A DNA stretch of 64,000 nucleotides from Bradyrhizobium sp. NDS-1 (GCF_032918005.1 NZ_CP136628.1:868001-932000), one strand, 5' to 3'. Shown: positions 34,262-44,938, counted from the stretch's first letter. The notes: generated from the sequence alone by a model not told the origin. Made by a program: numbers and translations.

Positions 34262-34921
34262 ATGGCTGAATCTGGGAACAAGGGCCTGGTGCCGACGCGG
34301 CGCGCGGCGCTGACACTGATCGGGGCGGGCGTCCTGGCGGCAGGCCGCATCACGTCGGCGCGGGCAGCCGCCGAAAATGACGAGGTGCTGACCGAAGCCA
34401 AGGTGCTGCGCGACCCTGATACGCCGGTCGCCGGCAATCCGAATGGTAACATCACCATCGTCGAATGGTCCGACTACAATTGCCCCTATTGCCGCAAGCT
34501 CGAGCCCGAGCTGCGCCAGGTCGTCCAGGACGACGGCAAGGTGCGGTTGGTGATGAAAGACTGGCCGATCCTCGGGCCGGTCTCGGTCACGGCCGCGCGG
34601 AGCGCGCTCGCCGCGAAATTCCAGGACAAGTACCACCCGGCCCATGACGCCTTGATAGGCGTCAGCTCGCGCCTGACCGAGCCGCGCATCAACGAGCTGC
34701 TCGCGGCCGCCGGCGTCGACATGGATCGCCTGAAACGTGATCTTGCCGGCCGTGGCAGCGACATCGACGCCCTGCTCAAGCGCAACAACGAACAGGCCGA
34801 AGCCTTCGGTTTCAGCGGCACCCCATCCTTCATCGTCGGCAAGTACCGCGTCCCCGGCGTGCTCAGCATGACCGAGTTCGAGCAGGTCATCGCCGATGCC
34901 CGCAAGGCCAAGATGAACTGA
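34262..34921 (+). CDS. DsbA family thiol:disulfide oxidoreductase
   Basis: A 219-residue exported protein. The N terminus has a twin-arginine-like signal (TRRAALTLIGAGVLAAG) followed by SARAAAENDEV. The thioredoxin-fold active site is CPYC (WSDYNCPYCRKLEPELRQV). The cis-Pro loop is FSGTPSFIVG and the C-terminal SMTEFEQVIADARK helix completes the Com1-like DsbA fold. An ATG 22 codons upstream is also in frame; the chosen start gives a standard signal. It may be oxidised by the DsbB encoded at 29972. A palindromic terminator follows. Confidence 0.88.
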   Translation: MAESGNKGLVPTRRAALTLIGAGVLAAGRITSARAAAENDEVLTEAKVLRDPDTPVAGNPNGNITIVEWSDYNCPYCRKLEPELRQVVQDDGKVRLVMKDWPILGPVSVTAARSALAAKFQDKYHPAHDALIGVSSRLTEPRINELLAAAGVDMDRLKRDLAGRGSDIDALLKRNNEQAEAFGFSGTPSFIVGKYRVPGVLSMTEFEQVIADARKAKMN

Positions 34922-34950
34922 CGCGCAGCGTTGGTCGTAGCCAACGCAAA

Positions 34951-34978
34951 GGCGCCGCCGCGGATCCGCGACGGCGCC
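34951..34978 (+). terminator. Palindromic terminator between convergent genes
   Basis: GGCGCCG...CGGCGCC with an inner CGCGGATCCGCG stem, 30 bp after the DsbA-like stop and 20 bp before the stop of the convergent small gene. AAA precedes it and TCATT follows, so it could act in both directions. Confidence 0.6.
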
Positions 34979-34998
34979 TCATTCATGATACGGCCTCG

Positions 34999-35205
34999 TT
35001 ACTTCGACGAGATCCGGACCCAGTCCTTGTGCGCGCGATCGCGCAGCGCATCCCAATCCGCCTTTGCCACGTCCCAGTTCACGATGGTGCGGTTGGCGGC
35101 TGCCACCTCGCCCTTGGCGACCGATGACGTCTGCATGGAATCATAGACGTAGACGCCGCCCGCAAGCAGCAGCGCGCCCAGGATCATTCCGAAAAAAGTC
35201 CGCAT
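34999..35205 (-). CDS. Small single-helix membrane-anchored protein
   Basis: A 68-residue protein with strong GGAGG ribosome site six bases before the ATG. Residues 1-22 form a membrane anchor or uncleaved signal (MRTFFGMILGALLLAGGVYV). A soluble, mostly helical part follows (YDSMQTSSVAKGEVAAANRT, then WDVAKADWDALRDRAHKDW). Similar anchored peptides are common in Bradyrhizobium. Function unknown. Confidence 0.75.
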   Translation of the reverse strand: MRTFFGMILGALLLAGGVYVYDSMQTSSVAKGEVAAANRTIVNWDVAKADWDALRDRAHKDWVRISSK

Positions 35206-35285
35206 GGTAACCTCCGGTGACCAGCAATAACGTCGGCGCGATGTGATGGTTCCCCGGCAGTGCGGCGCCGACAGGGAGGAGTTGT

Positions 35286-36356
35286 TCATCCCGCATTCAG
35301 CCACTGCATCAGCTCCGCATTGATCTCGCGCGGATAGGTGTGGCTGAGGTCGTCGATCTCGCGATAGCTGACATCGGCGCCGGCCGCTGCGAGCGCCGCC
35401 TGCGTCTGGCGCGCGGTCTGCACGGGAAACATCCAGTCGAGCTTGCCGTGGGTGATGAAGACAGGCAGCCCCTGCAGGCGCGTGGCGTCGGCCATCTCCG
35501 CCATCAGCGGATGGAAGGTTGCGGACACCGGCGCCAGATGGGTGAAGGGCGAGGCGCCGTCGAGCCCGCTGACGTAACAGAAGGTGCCGCCGTCGCTCAT
35601 GCCGGTCAGCAACATGCGCGAGGCGTCGACGGCCCAGCGGCTGCGCACGGTCTCGAGGATACGCATGAGATTGGGCGTGTCGGCATCATCACCCATCAGC
35701 GCCCAGGTCGGGCCGGTCGCGGTCGGCGCCACCAGGATCGCGCCGAGGCTGCGGGCATCGCGCAGCCAGCTCCACAGAAAGCCGCGTCCGTTGCCGCTGC
35801 CGCCATGCAGCGCCATCACCAGCGGCATGGCGCGACCTGGCGTGTAGTATTCGGGCACATAGACCGAGAAGCCGCCGCGGCTGCCGGGCTCGTTGTGATC
35901 GTGGAAGATGCCTGCCTGCTCGCCTGCACCGACTTCCAGCCGCGACAACAGGTCCGCATTTTCGCGATGGGCAGTGTTGAGAAAGAAGTTGCTCACCGGC
36001 GGAAACTGCGGCGCCAGCGGATAGAGCGCCTCCTGTGCGCGCGGCAGGTGGCGCAGCGCGCGGAAGACCGCGACGAGATCGCCGTTGCCGCGCTCGACCT
36101 CGCGGATGCCGGCAAAGGCGGCGAGCGTCTCGTCGCAGGCCCCATCCAGTCGCTCGCGCAGGCCGGCGAATTGCTCCGGCCAATCTCCGATCGCAGTGCG
36201 TGCGGCTCGAAGTGCCTCGTCCGGCGCGCCGATTGCGTTCATGACGGAGGCAAAGGCCGGTGGATGCAATTGCCTTTGGAAAAATCCAAGCGCTTCCAGC
36301 GCGTTGAGCAGCGGCGGCAGCACGGCCACGATGTCGTCCACAACGGCCTCGGTCAT
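35286..36356 (-). CDS. Alpha/beta hydrolase, esterase/phospholipase-like
   Basis: A 356-residue protein. Residues 1-130 are an all-helical N-terminal domain without a recognised family. Residues 150-356 form a serine hydrolase like the phospholipase/carboxylesterase and PHB depolymerase group: MALHGGSGNGRGFLW (oxyanion loop), GMSDGGTFCYVSG (nucleophile Ser), and THGKLDWMFPV and DLSHTYPRE (acid and His). It lacks a signal peptide, so it acts in the cytoplasm. It is followed 22 bp downstream on the same strand by nothing else; the pseudo-protease gene is upstream and likely cotranscribed. Confidence 0.85.
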   Translation of the reverse strand: MTEAVVDDIVAVLPPLLNALEALGFFQRQLHPPAFASVMNAIGAPDEALRAARTAIGDWPEQFAGLRERLDGACDETLAAFAGIREVERGNGDLVAVFRALRHLPRAQEALYPLAPQFPPVSNFFLNTAHRENADLLSRLEVGAGEQAGIFHDHNEPGSRGGFSVYVPEYYTPGRAMPLVMALHGGSGNGRGFLWSWLRDARSLGAILVAPTATGPTWALMGDDADTPNLMRILETVRSRWAVDASRMLLTGMSDGGTFCYVSGLDGASPFTHLAPVSATFHPLMAEMADATRLQGLPVFITHGKLDWMFPVQTARQTQAALAAAGADVSYREIDDLSHTYPREINAELMQWLNAG

Positions 36357-36378
36357 CGTGGATCCCTTCAGCGTGGAC

Positions 36379-37350
36379 TCAATGCAGCTTCGGCGCCTTC
36401 AGCAGCTTGAAGCGGTCGGTCGAGGTCACCGTGACGTCGAAGGTGACGCCTTGGTGGTGCACGGTCAGCGGCACGTCGACGCCGGCGCTGCCGAGCGACC
36501 ACAACTTCTTGTAGAAGGCGGTCTGGCTCGTGACCTTGTCGCCATCGACGGCGAGGATGATGTCGTCGGTCTTGAGCTCGGCGCGCGCCGCCGGACCGTT
36601 GGTGGAGATCCCGATCACCACCACGCGGTTGTCGATCTCGGTCGAGTAGAGCCCGAGCCACGGTCGCGCCGGCTTGTTGACGCGACCGAATCTGCGGAGA
36701 TCGTCCAGGACCGGCTTCAACAGGTCGATCGGCACGACCATGTTGACGTGCTCGGCCTTGCCGTCGCGTTCGCGATCGAGCTGAAGCGAGCCGATGCCGA
36801 TCAACTCGCCGTGCTCGTTGAGCAGCGCGGTGCCGCCCCAGTTCGGATGCGCGGGATAGGTGAAGACGGCTTCGTCCAGCAGATATTCCCAGTAGCCGGC
36901 GAATTCCTGCTTGGCCACGATCTGGCTCGCAACCGACCGCGTGCGGCCGCCGGCGCCGCCGACCACGACGCGGTCGCCGATCCGGGTTGCCGCCGATGAG
37001 CCGAGCGGCAGCGGCTCGATGTCGAGCTGGCCGAGCGCCTGTACAAGCCCGAACCCGGTCTCGGAATCGAAGCCGAGCGCATGCCCCTCCACCACGCGTC
37101 CGTCGGCCCGGTGCAACCAGACCGACTCTGCCTCAGTGATGAGATAGCCGATGGTGAGGACCAGGCCGTCGTCAATCACGACGCCGTTGCCGGCGCGTTC
37201 GGTGCCCAGCGTCTCGGCGCTGAAGGCGTCCGGCGGGACGATGGCGTGCAGGCCGACGACGGATGCGAGCGCGCGGTCGAGATCGAAACCGTAGTCGCTC
37301 GTCCGCGGCTGATTGGCCGGCGGCACTCTCCATTCGGTCAGGGCGGGCAT
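36379..37350 (-). CDS. HtrA/DegP-like protein with the catalytic triad lost
   Basis: A 323-residue protein with the trypsin-like S1C fold (about 45-215) and a PDZ domain (about 236-318, PWLGLYST...GPAARAELKTDDIILAVDG). Alignment by eye to DegP shows all three catalytic residues replaced: TNNHVV is TIGYLI (His to Tyr69), the Asp of DxxTDLALL is Gly in DSETGFGLV (about 99), and GNSGGPL is NWGGTALL (Ser to Trp or Gly, about 171-172). There is no signal peptide or membrane anchor. It is a pseudo-protease, probably a PDZ-bearing adaptor or chaperone. It lies upstream of the esterase, 22 bp apart, likely one operon. Confidence 0.9.
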   Translation of the reverse strand: MPALTEWRVPPANQPRTSDYGFDLDRALASVVGLHAIVPPDAFSAETLGTERAGNGVVIDDGLVLTIGYLITEAESVWLHRADGRVVEGHALGFDSETGFGLVQALGQLDIEPLPLGSSAATRIGDRVVVGGAGGRTRSVASQIVAKQEFAGYWEYLLDEAVFTYPAHPNWGGTALLNEHGELIGIGSLQLDRERDGKAEHVNMVVPIDLLKPVLDDLRRFGRVNKPARPWLGLYSTEIDNRVVVIGISTNGPAARAELKTDDIILAVDGDKVTSQTAFYKKLWSLGSAGVDVPLTVHHQGVTFDVTVTSTDRFKLLKAPKLH

Positions 37351-37635
37351 GGAGTTCTCCTGGCTGAGTGCATCGCTCCGCCATGCGAGCGGAGCGACGC
37401 GCGAAGCAGGTATAATTTATGCTGGGGGAGGCCGTCTTGAAAGCCTCGTTCCCAACTATTCCGGAGCAGGCCGTCTGAAATCTTCGCAATGCGCAGGAAC
37501 TGACGTGCACAGGAGGCAGGCGGCCGCTCATTCCGGCCTCAACCGCATGGCTGATGTCCTCGCCGCTGCTAGGCGCCGTGCGATGAAGCTGCTAACCATT
37601 GCCGCTTCGTTTGACCAGGGATCACGGAACGAAGC

Positions 37636-39054
37636 ATGGATAACCGCAGCGACATCTGGCGTGGCATCGACACGATCAAGGGGCGTTTCATCGACCTCAG
37701 CGACAAGGTCTGGGGCATGCCCGAGGTGTGCTACACCGAGGCGCGGTCCGCCGCCGAGCATCTCGCCGAGCTGCGTCATCAGGGTTTTCGCATTACGGAG
37801 AACGTTGCCGGCATACCGACCGCGGTGATGGGCGAATGGGGCGAGGGCGGTCCGGTCATCGCCTTCATGGGGGAATACGACGCGCTGCCCGGCCTCAGCC
37901 AGGAGGCAGGCGTCGCCGAGCATCGCCCGGTCGAGACCGGCGGACACGGCCATGGCTGCGGTCACAATCTGCTCGGTTCCGCCGCACTGCTCGCCGCGAC
38001 CGCGATGAAGGATTGGCTCGCCGAGAACAAGGTGCCCGGTCGCGTGCGCTATTACGGCTGCCCGGCGGAAGAAGGCGGTGCGGCAAAGGCCTTCATGGTG
38101 CGCTCGGGTGCGTTCGAAGATGCCGACATCGCCATCACCTGGCATCCGCACAGCTTCTGGGAGGTCGCGGTGACGCCCTCGCTCGCCAACACGCGCGCGG
38201 ACTTCATCTTCACCGGCCGAACCTCGCATGCCGCGGCCTCGCCGCATCTCGGCCGTTCCGCGCTCGATGCGGTCGAGTTGATGAATGTCGGCGTGAACTA
38301 CATGCGCGAGCATATGCCGAGCGATGCGCGCGTGCATTACGCGCTGCTCGACACCGGCGGCATTGCCCCCAACGTGGTCCAGGCCCATGCGCGGGTGCGC
38401 TATTCGATCCGCGCCCGTGATCTTCCCGGCATGAACGAGCTGGTCGGACGCGTGAGCAAGATCGCAGAGGGCGCTGCGCTGATGACCGAGACCAAGGTGG
38501 AGATGAAGATCATCTCCGCGGTCTCGAACATCCTGCCGAACGCGCCGCTGGAGCAGGCCCTGCACCGGGTCATGGAAGAGCTCGGACCGCCGCATTTCGA
38601 CGATGCGGACAAGAGCTTTGCCGGCCAGATCCGCGCGACGTTGAGCGACAAGGATATCGCGTCGGTCTATTACGCGATCGGCATGGAGCCGACCGATCGG
38701 CCGCTGGCCGACTTCCTGGTGCCACTGGATGCCAAACGCAACCCGCTGGTCGGCTCGACCGACGTCGGCGACGTCAGCTGGGTGGTGCCGACGGTGCAGG
38801 TTCACGCCCCCACGGTTGCAATCGGCACGCCCTTCCACACCTGGCAGGTGGTGGCGCAGGGCAAGAGCCCACATGCCCACAAGGCCATGGTACAGGCGGC
38901 CAAGGCGATGGCTGGTCTCGGCATCAAGGCGCTGACGGATCCGGAGCTGATCAAGGCAGCCAAGGCCGACCTCAAGATGCGGACGGCCAAGACGCCCTAT
39001 GTCTGTCCGCTGCCGGATCACGTTGAGCCGCCGCTCGACATGTCCGTCGCGTAG
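37636..39054 (+). CDS. M20 family amidohydrolase (AbgB-like)
   Basis: A 472-residue zinc peptidase-family protein. The metal site GGHGHGCGHNLLG (about 96-108) is complete, and YYGCPAEEGGAAK gives the general-base Glu and a ligand. A lid or dimerisation domain occurs in the middle (about 190-310). It resembles p-aminobenzoyl-glutamate hydrolase subunit B and related N-acyl-aminoacid hydrolases. It stands 260 bp upstream of a five-gene peptide ABC transporter, so it likely processes the imported substrate. No signal peptide, so cytoplasmic. Confidence 0.92.
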   Translation: MDNRSDIWRGIDTIKGRFIDLSDKVWGMPEVCYTEARSAAEHLAELRHQGFRITENVAGIPTAVMGEWGEGGPVIAFMGEYDALPGLSQEAGVAEHRPVETGGHGHGCGHNLLGSAALLAATAMKDWLAENKVPGRVRYYGCPAEEGGAAKAFMVRSGAFEDADIAITWHPHSFWEVAVTPSLANTRADFIFTGRTSHAAASPHLGRSALDAVELMNVGVNYMREHMPSDARVHYALLDTGGIAPNVVQAHARVRYSIRARDLPGMNELVGRVSKIAEGAALMTETKVEMKIISAVSNILPNAPLEQALHRVMEELGPPHFDDADKSFAGQIRATLSDKDIASVYYAIGMEPTDRPLADFLVPLDAKRNPLVGSTDVGDVSWVVPTVQVHAPTVAIGTPFHTWQVVAQGKSPHAHKAMVQAAKAMAGLGIKALTDPELIKAAKADLKMRTAKTPYVCPLPDHVEPPLDMSVA

Positions 39055-39109
39055 AATTCGCCTCGATACTTCGTCTGATCCGACGAACAAATTTTTCGCA
39101 CTGCAGCGT

Positions 39110-39139
39110 GCAATCCAGCATGTTTTGATGCTGGATTGC
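39110..39139 (+). other. Strong hairpin after the amidohydrolase gene
   Basis: A 12-bp perfect stem (GCAATCCAGCAT/ATGCTGGATTGC) with a six-base loop. No T-run follows, so it is not a classical terminator. It may be an attenuator or RNA-stability element between the amidohydrolase and transporter genes. Confidence 0.6.
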
Positions 39140-39315
39140 CGAACGGATGGGCTGCGGGACGCTGGTTTTGCCCAACAGACAGCCAGAAGACCGTTTGCAT
39201 ACACACGGTCGCAGTTGACGCGCCCCCCATTCGGTGTGCCATCTACTGCCAGCCAAATGGGCAGCCGCGTTTCCCGGCCGCCCTCATCACGATGGGAACC
39301 AGACGGGGGACAACC

Positions 39316-41106
39316 ATGCTGGATAAAGAACTGCGTTCGATGATCGGCCAGGTGAAGGACGGGCGGATGGATCGCCGCGCCTTCATCAAGCGCATGGCCG
39401 CGGTCGGTCTTACCGCTCCCCTGGCCAACCAGCTCCTCGCGCTCGGCGGCGTTGCCATGGCGCAGAGCCCCGCGGCCTATAAGCCGACCAAGCGCGGGGG
39501 CGGCGGCCCTCTCAAGCTGCTGTGGTGGCAGGGGCCGACGCTGCTCAATCCACATTTCGCCACCGGCACCAAGGATCAGGACGGATCGCGCCTGTTCTAC
39601 GAGCCGCTCGCAAGCTGGGACGCCGACGGCAATCTCAACCCGATTCTCGCCGCAGAGATTCCCTCCCTTGCAAACGGCGGTCTCGCCGCCGATGCCAAAT
39701 CCGTGGTCTGGAAAATCAAGCCGGGAGTGAAGTGGCACGACGGCAAGCCGCTCACCGCCGACGACTTCGTGTTTACTTGGCAGTATGCCAGCGACCCCGC
39801 CACGGCCGCCGTCAGCATCAGCACCTATGGTGAAATTACGGTCGAGAAGGTCAACGATCTTTCGATCCGCATCCTGTTCAAGACGCCGACGCCATTCTGG
39901 GCGAATGCCTTCGTCGGCGCGTATGGCTGCGTTCTCCCGAAGCATCTGTTCACCGACTACAAGGGTTCGAAGTCCCGCGAGGCGCCGAACAATCTGGCCC
40001 CGGTGGGCACCGGTCCCTACAAGTTCGTCGAGTTCAAGCCGGGCGATGTGGTCCGCGGCGAGCTCAATCCCGACTATCACATGCCCAATCGTCCGCATTT
40101 CGACACGATCGAGATGAAGGGCGGCGGCGATGCCGTCTCGGCGGCGCGCGCGGTGATCCAGACCGGCGAATTCGATTTCGCCTGGAACATGCAGGTCGAA
40201 GACGACGTGCTGCTGCGTCTGGAGAAGGGCGGCAAGGGCAAGACCGTCTATGCCACGGGCGGCGACATCGAGTTCATCGCGATCAACTTCACCGATCCCA
40301 ACACCGAGGTCGATGGCGAACGGTCCTCGATGAAGACCAAGCATCCGATTTTCTCCGATCCGAACGTGCGCAAGGCGCTGTCCCTGCTGGTCGATCGTGA
40401 GTCCGTCAAAAAGGCGATTTACGGTCGCGCCGGCCGCACGACCGCCAACTACCTCAACGGCCCCGAGAAGTTCGTCTCCAAGAACACCTCGTGGGAGTTC
40501 AACATCGAGAAGGCGTCGAAGATGCTCGACGACGCCGGATGGAAGGTCGGAGCGGACGGCATCCGAGAGAAAGACGGAAAGAAGTTCAAGCTTCTGTACC
40601 AGACCTCGACCAACGGTCCGCGCCAGAAGACCCAGGCGATCGTCAAGCAGGCCTGCCAGAAGGCCGGCATCGACGTCGAGTTGAAATCGGTCGTGGCCTC
40701 GGTGTTCTTCTCGTCGGACGTGGCCAACCCCGATACCTACCCCAAGTTCTATGCGGACATCGAGGAATTCCAGATCCCGATGACGCAGCCGGATCCGGCC
40801 TTGCACATGCGCCGCTACATCTCCGCCAACGTTGCCACCAAGGAGAACAAGTGGCAGGGCCAGAATTTCCCGCGCTATGTCAACAAGGACTATGATGCCG
40901 CCATTGCGGCGGCCGAGACCGAGACCGATCCGGTCAAGCGCGCGGCGCTCTACATCAAGTGCAACGATCTGCTCTGGCAGGACACCGTGTTCATTCCGGT
41001 GATGCATCGCCTGAAGGTGGAAGCCGCGGCCAACGCGCTTCGGCCAGCGCTGAGCGGTTGGGCCAATGAGACGGACAACATCCAGGACTGGTACCGAGAC
41101 GCGTGA
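39316..41106 (+). CDS. Peptide ABC transporter substrate-binding protein, Tat-exported
   Basis: A 596-residue SBP_bac_5 family protein. The N terminus has a twin-arginine signal (RRAFIKRMAAVGLTAPLAN), with a 20-residue lead, and a likely cut after GVAMAQ. The domain is complete, with VWKIKPGVKWHDGKPLTADD and a C-terminal helix ending IQDWYRDA. It exceeds the usual family length (about 530) owing to the signal and an insert around 190-230. I chose the ATG preceded by GGGGGACAA. It is the first gene of the operon. Tat export suggests folding in the cytoplasm before transport. Confidence 0.92.
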   Translation: MLDKELRSMIGQVKDGRMDRRAFIKRMAAVGLTAPLANQLLALGGVAMAQSPAAYKPTKRGGGGPLKLLWWQGPTLLNPHFATGTKDQDGSRLFYEPLASWDADGNLNPILAAEIPSLANGGLAADAKSVVWKIKPGVKWHDGKPLTADDFVFTWQYASDPATAAVSISTYGEITVEKVNDLSIRILFKTPTPFWANAFVGAYGCVLPKHLFTDYKGSKSREAPNNLAPVGTGPYKFVEFKPGDVVRGELNPDYHMPNRPHFDTIEMKGGGDAVSAARAVIQTGEFDFAWNMQVEDDVLLRLEKGGKGKTVYATGGDIEFIAINFTDPNTEVDGERSSMKTKHPIFSDPNVRKALSLLVDRESVKKAIYGRAGRTTANYLNGPEKFVSKNTSWEFNIEKASKMLDDAGWKVGADGIREKDGKKFKLLYQTSTNGPRQKTQAIVKQACQKAGIDVELKSVVASVFFSSDVANPDTYPKFYADIEEFQIPMTQPDPALHMRRYISANVATKENKWQGQNFPRYVNKDYDAAIAAAETETDPVKRAALYIKCNDLLWQDTVFIPVMHRLKVEAAANALRPALSGWANETDNIQDWYRDA

Positions 41107-41135
41107 GGGACGGCCGCTAGGAGGATCCTTCCCTG

Positions 41136-42095
41136 ATGAGTCAGTATGTCCTGCGTCGCCTGCTGATCGCGATTCCGAGCCTGCTCGGCATCTCGGCAGT
41201 GCTGTTCTTCGTGCTGGCGCTGGCTCCCGGCGACCCGTTCTCCGAACTGGCGACCAATCCGAACGTGCCGCCCGAAGTGCAGGCCGCGCTTCGGGCCAAA
41301 TTCGGCCTGGATGATCCGATCTACCTCCGCTACCTGCATTGGCTCAACGCCATGCTGCACGGCGACTGGGGTTTTTCGTTCGTCAGCCGGATGAACGTCG
41401 ATACGCTCATCCTCCAACGCCTTCCGACGACACTCTATGTGATCGGCTCGGCACAGATTCTGGCGCTGCTGGTCGCAATTCCCGTCGGTGTCTATGCGGC
41501 GACCAAGCCTTATTCGGTGTTCGACCAGGTCGCCAACACGCTCGCCTTCGTCGGCTTTTCGCTGCCGACCTTCTTCACCGGCATCCTGTTCATCCTGATC
41601 TTCTCGGTCACACTGGACTGGCTGCCCTTCGTCTATACCACCGACATCAAGGGCACCGGCATCCGCTGGGTGCTGGAGATGATCCGGCAGGCGATCATGC
41701 CGGTGGCGGTGCTCGGCCTGTTTCAGGCGGCGTCGATGACGCGTTTCGTGCGCTCGGCGATGCTCGATGTGATCAGGCTCGATTACGTCACCACGGCGCG
41801 CGCCAAGGGCCTCGGCCAGGCCAAGGTCATCGTCAAGCACGTGATGCGCAACGCCATGATCCCGGTCGTGACGCTGATCGCGCTGCAAATGCCCGCCGTG
41901 TTCGGCGGCGCCATCGTCACCGAGCAGATCTTCCGCATCCCCGGTATCGGCTCGCTGCTGATCTCTTCGATCCTGTCCAACGACACGCCGGTGGTGATGG
42001 CCGTGACCTTCGTCTTCGCGTGCCTCGTCGTGCTGTTCAATCTCATCGCGGACGTCCTGTATGGCTGGCTTGACCCTCGCATCTCCCTCCGCTGA
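41136..42095 (+). CDS. Peptide ABC transporter permease (DppB type)
   Basis: A 319-residue permease. It starts MSQYVLRRLLIAIPSLLGIS, then LALAPGDPF, typical of DppB. The EAA-like loop (TTARAKGLGQAKVIVKHVMRN) is complete and the C-terminal helix ends in [19 protein letters not shown] precedes the ATG. It overlaps the next permease by 35 bp in a different frame, a larger overlap than usual. Confidence 0.95.
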   Translation: MSQYVLRRLLIAIPSLLGISAVLFFVLALAPGDPFSELATNPNVPPEVQAALRAKFGLDDPIYLRYLHWLNAMLHGDWGFSFVSRMNVDTLILQRLPTTLYVIGSAQILALLVAIPVGVYAATKPYSVFDQVANTLAFVGFSLPTFFTGILFILIFSVTLDWLPFVYTTDIKGTGIRWVLEMIRQAIMPVAVLGLFQAASMTRFVRSAMLDVIRLDYVTTARAKGLGQAKVIVKHVMRNAMIPVVTLIALQMPAVFGGAIVTEQIFRIPGIGSLLISSILSNDTPVVMAVTFVFACLVVLFNLIADVLYGWLDPRISLR

Positions 42096-42977
42096 GCGGC
42101 GGGTCTATTCGCCCTGGCGCGAGACATGGCGGCGCTTTAGCCGCCACAAGCTCGCCGTGGTCAGCGCCTTCCTGCTCCTCATCCTGGTGCTCGCCGTCGT
42201 TCTCGGGCCCTTCGTCTGGCGCATCAAGATCAACGAGATCGACATCGTTGCGGGCCTGCAAGGGCCCTCGCTCGCCCATCCCTTCGGCACCGACGATCTC
42301 GGCCAGGACATTCTGGCGCGCATGATCTATGGCGGCCGCATCTCGCTCGCGGTCGGCCTCGCCGCGATGCTGGTCTCCGTCTTCATCGGCACGCTGATCG
42401 GCGCGCTCGCCGGCATGTCGCGCGGAGCGCTCGGGCACGGTTTGATGTGGCTGACCGACCTGTTCCTGTCACTGCCGCAACTGCCGCTGCTCCTCCTGCT
42501 CATCTATCTCTTCCGCGAGGGGCTGAAATCGGTGTTCGGTCCCGAAGGCGGCATCTTCATCCTGATCGTGCTCGTCATCGGAGGCCTGCGCTGGATGCCG
42601 GTGGCGCGGCTCGTGCGCGCGCAGTTCCTGTCGATCCGCGAAAAGGAGTTCGTCGAGGCGGCCCGCGCGCTCGGCGCCAGCCCGGCGCGGCAGGTGGTAC
42701 GGCATATTCTGCCCAACGCGCTCGGCCCGGTGATCATCGCCGGCACCATCGACGTTGCCGCGGCGATCATCGCGGAATCGACGCTGTCCTTCCTCGGCCT
42801 CGGTTTCCCGCCTGATACGCCGACCTGGGGCCGCCTGCTGTATGACGCCAAGGACTTCCTCGACATCGGCCCGCATTGGGCATTGTTTCCGGGCGGCGCG
42901 ATCTTCATCGCGGTGGTCGCGATCAACTTCATCGGCGACGGCCTGCGTGATGCGCTTGATGCGCGACGGGTGATCTG

Positions 42978-42978
<1 letters not shown>
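42061..42978 (+). CDS. Peptide ABC transporter permease (DppC type)
   Basis: A 305-residue permease with the N-terminal helix ([21 protein letters not shown]) and the [17 protein letters not shown] motif typical of DppC. The EAA loop ([20 protein letters not shown]) and the final [13 protein letters not shown] are complete. Its stop overlaps the ATPase ATG by one base (TGATG), so translation is coupled. Confidence 0.95.
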
Positions 42979-43969
<991 letters not shown>

Positions 43970-43973
<4 letters not shown>

Positions 43974-44938
43974 GCGAACCCCTGCTGCGCGTCAGCGGCC
44001 TGAAGAAACATTTTCCCGTGCTCGGCGGCCTGTTGTCGCGCCAGGTCGGCACCGTCTATGCAGTCGACGGCGTGTCGTTCTCGGTCAACCGCGGCGAGAC
44101 GCTCGGTCTCGTCGGCGAATCCGGTTGCGGCAAGTCGACCACGGGACGCTGCGTGCTGCGCCTGATCGAGCCGACCGACGGCGAGGTCACCTTCGACGGC
44201 CAGGACGTGCGCCAGCTCGGCGGCAATGATCTGCGCGCGATGCGGCGGAACATGCAGCTGGTGTTCCAGGATCCGTTCGCTTCGCTCAATCCGCGCATGA
44301 CGGTCGGCGCGATTCTCGGCGAGGCCTTCACCATCCACAATCTCGCCTCCTCCGTGAAAGAGCGCGAGGAGCGCGTCGCCGGTCTCCTGGTCAAGGTCGG
44401 GCTCAAGGCCGAGCACATGCGGCGTTACCCGCATGAATTCTCCGGCGGCCAGCGCCAGCGCATCGTGATCGCGCGCGCGCTCGCGGTCGAGCCGAAGCTG
44501 ATCGTCTGCGACGAGCCGGTCTCGGCGCTCGACGTGTCGATCCAGGCCCAGGTCATCAACCTCTTGGAGGACCTCCAGGCCGAGCTGAACCTCACTTATC
44601 TGTTTGTCGCGCACGACCTCTCGGTGGTCGAGCACATCTCCGACCGCGTCGCGGTGATGTATCTCGGCCGCATCGTCGAGCTGGCGAAAGCGAGCGATCT
44701 CTACCGCAACCCGCAGCATCCCTATACAAGGGCGCTGTTGTCGGCGGTGCCCGTGCCCGATCCAAAACTGAAGCGCGAGCGCATCCGCCTCAAGGGCGAC
44801 GTGCCGAGCCCGATGAAGCCGCCGTCGGGCTGTCACTTCCACACCCGCTGTCCGATCGCCCAGCCGCGCTGCGCGGAAAGCGCGCCGGAACTGAGGGAAG
44901 GAGCGGGCGGACACTTCGTCTCGTGCCATCTGGCATGA
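43970..44938 (+). CDS. Peptide ABC transporter ATP-binding protein (DppF type)
   Basis: A 322-residue ATPase. Walker [10 protein letters not shown], signature [10 protein letters not shown], Walker [12 protein letters not shown] and the terminal cysteine cluster ([15 protein letters not shown]) define the DppF/OppF type. It starts with a 4-base ATGA overlap with the DppD gene. It is the last gene of the operon and converges with the diguanylate cyclase gene. Confidence 0.95.

Noticed and set aside
37528..41007. A very long open frame on the minus strand (over 1,100 codons)
   Set aside because: It lies antisense to the M20 amidohydrolase and the binding-protein gene, is rich in Arg, His, Gly and Asp as expected for a high-GC shadow, and has no recognisable domain.
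40950..41888. Minus-strand frame of over 300 codons across the first permease gene
   Set aside because: A shadow of the DppB-type gene, with the His/Arg/Asp-rich composition of antisense high-GC sequence.
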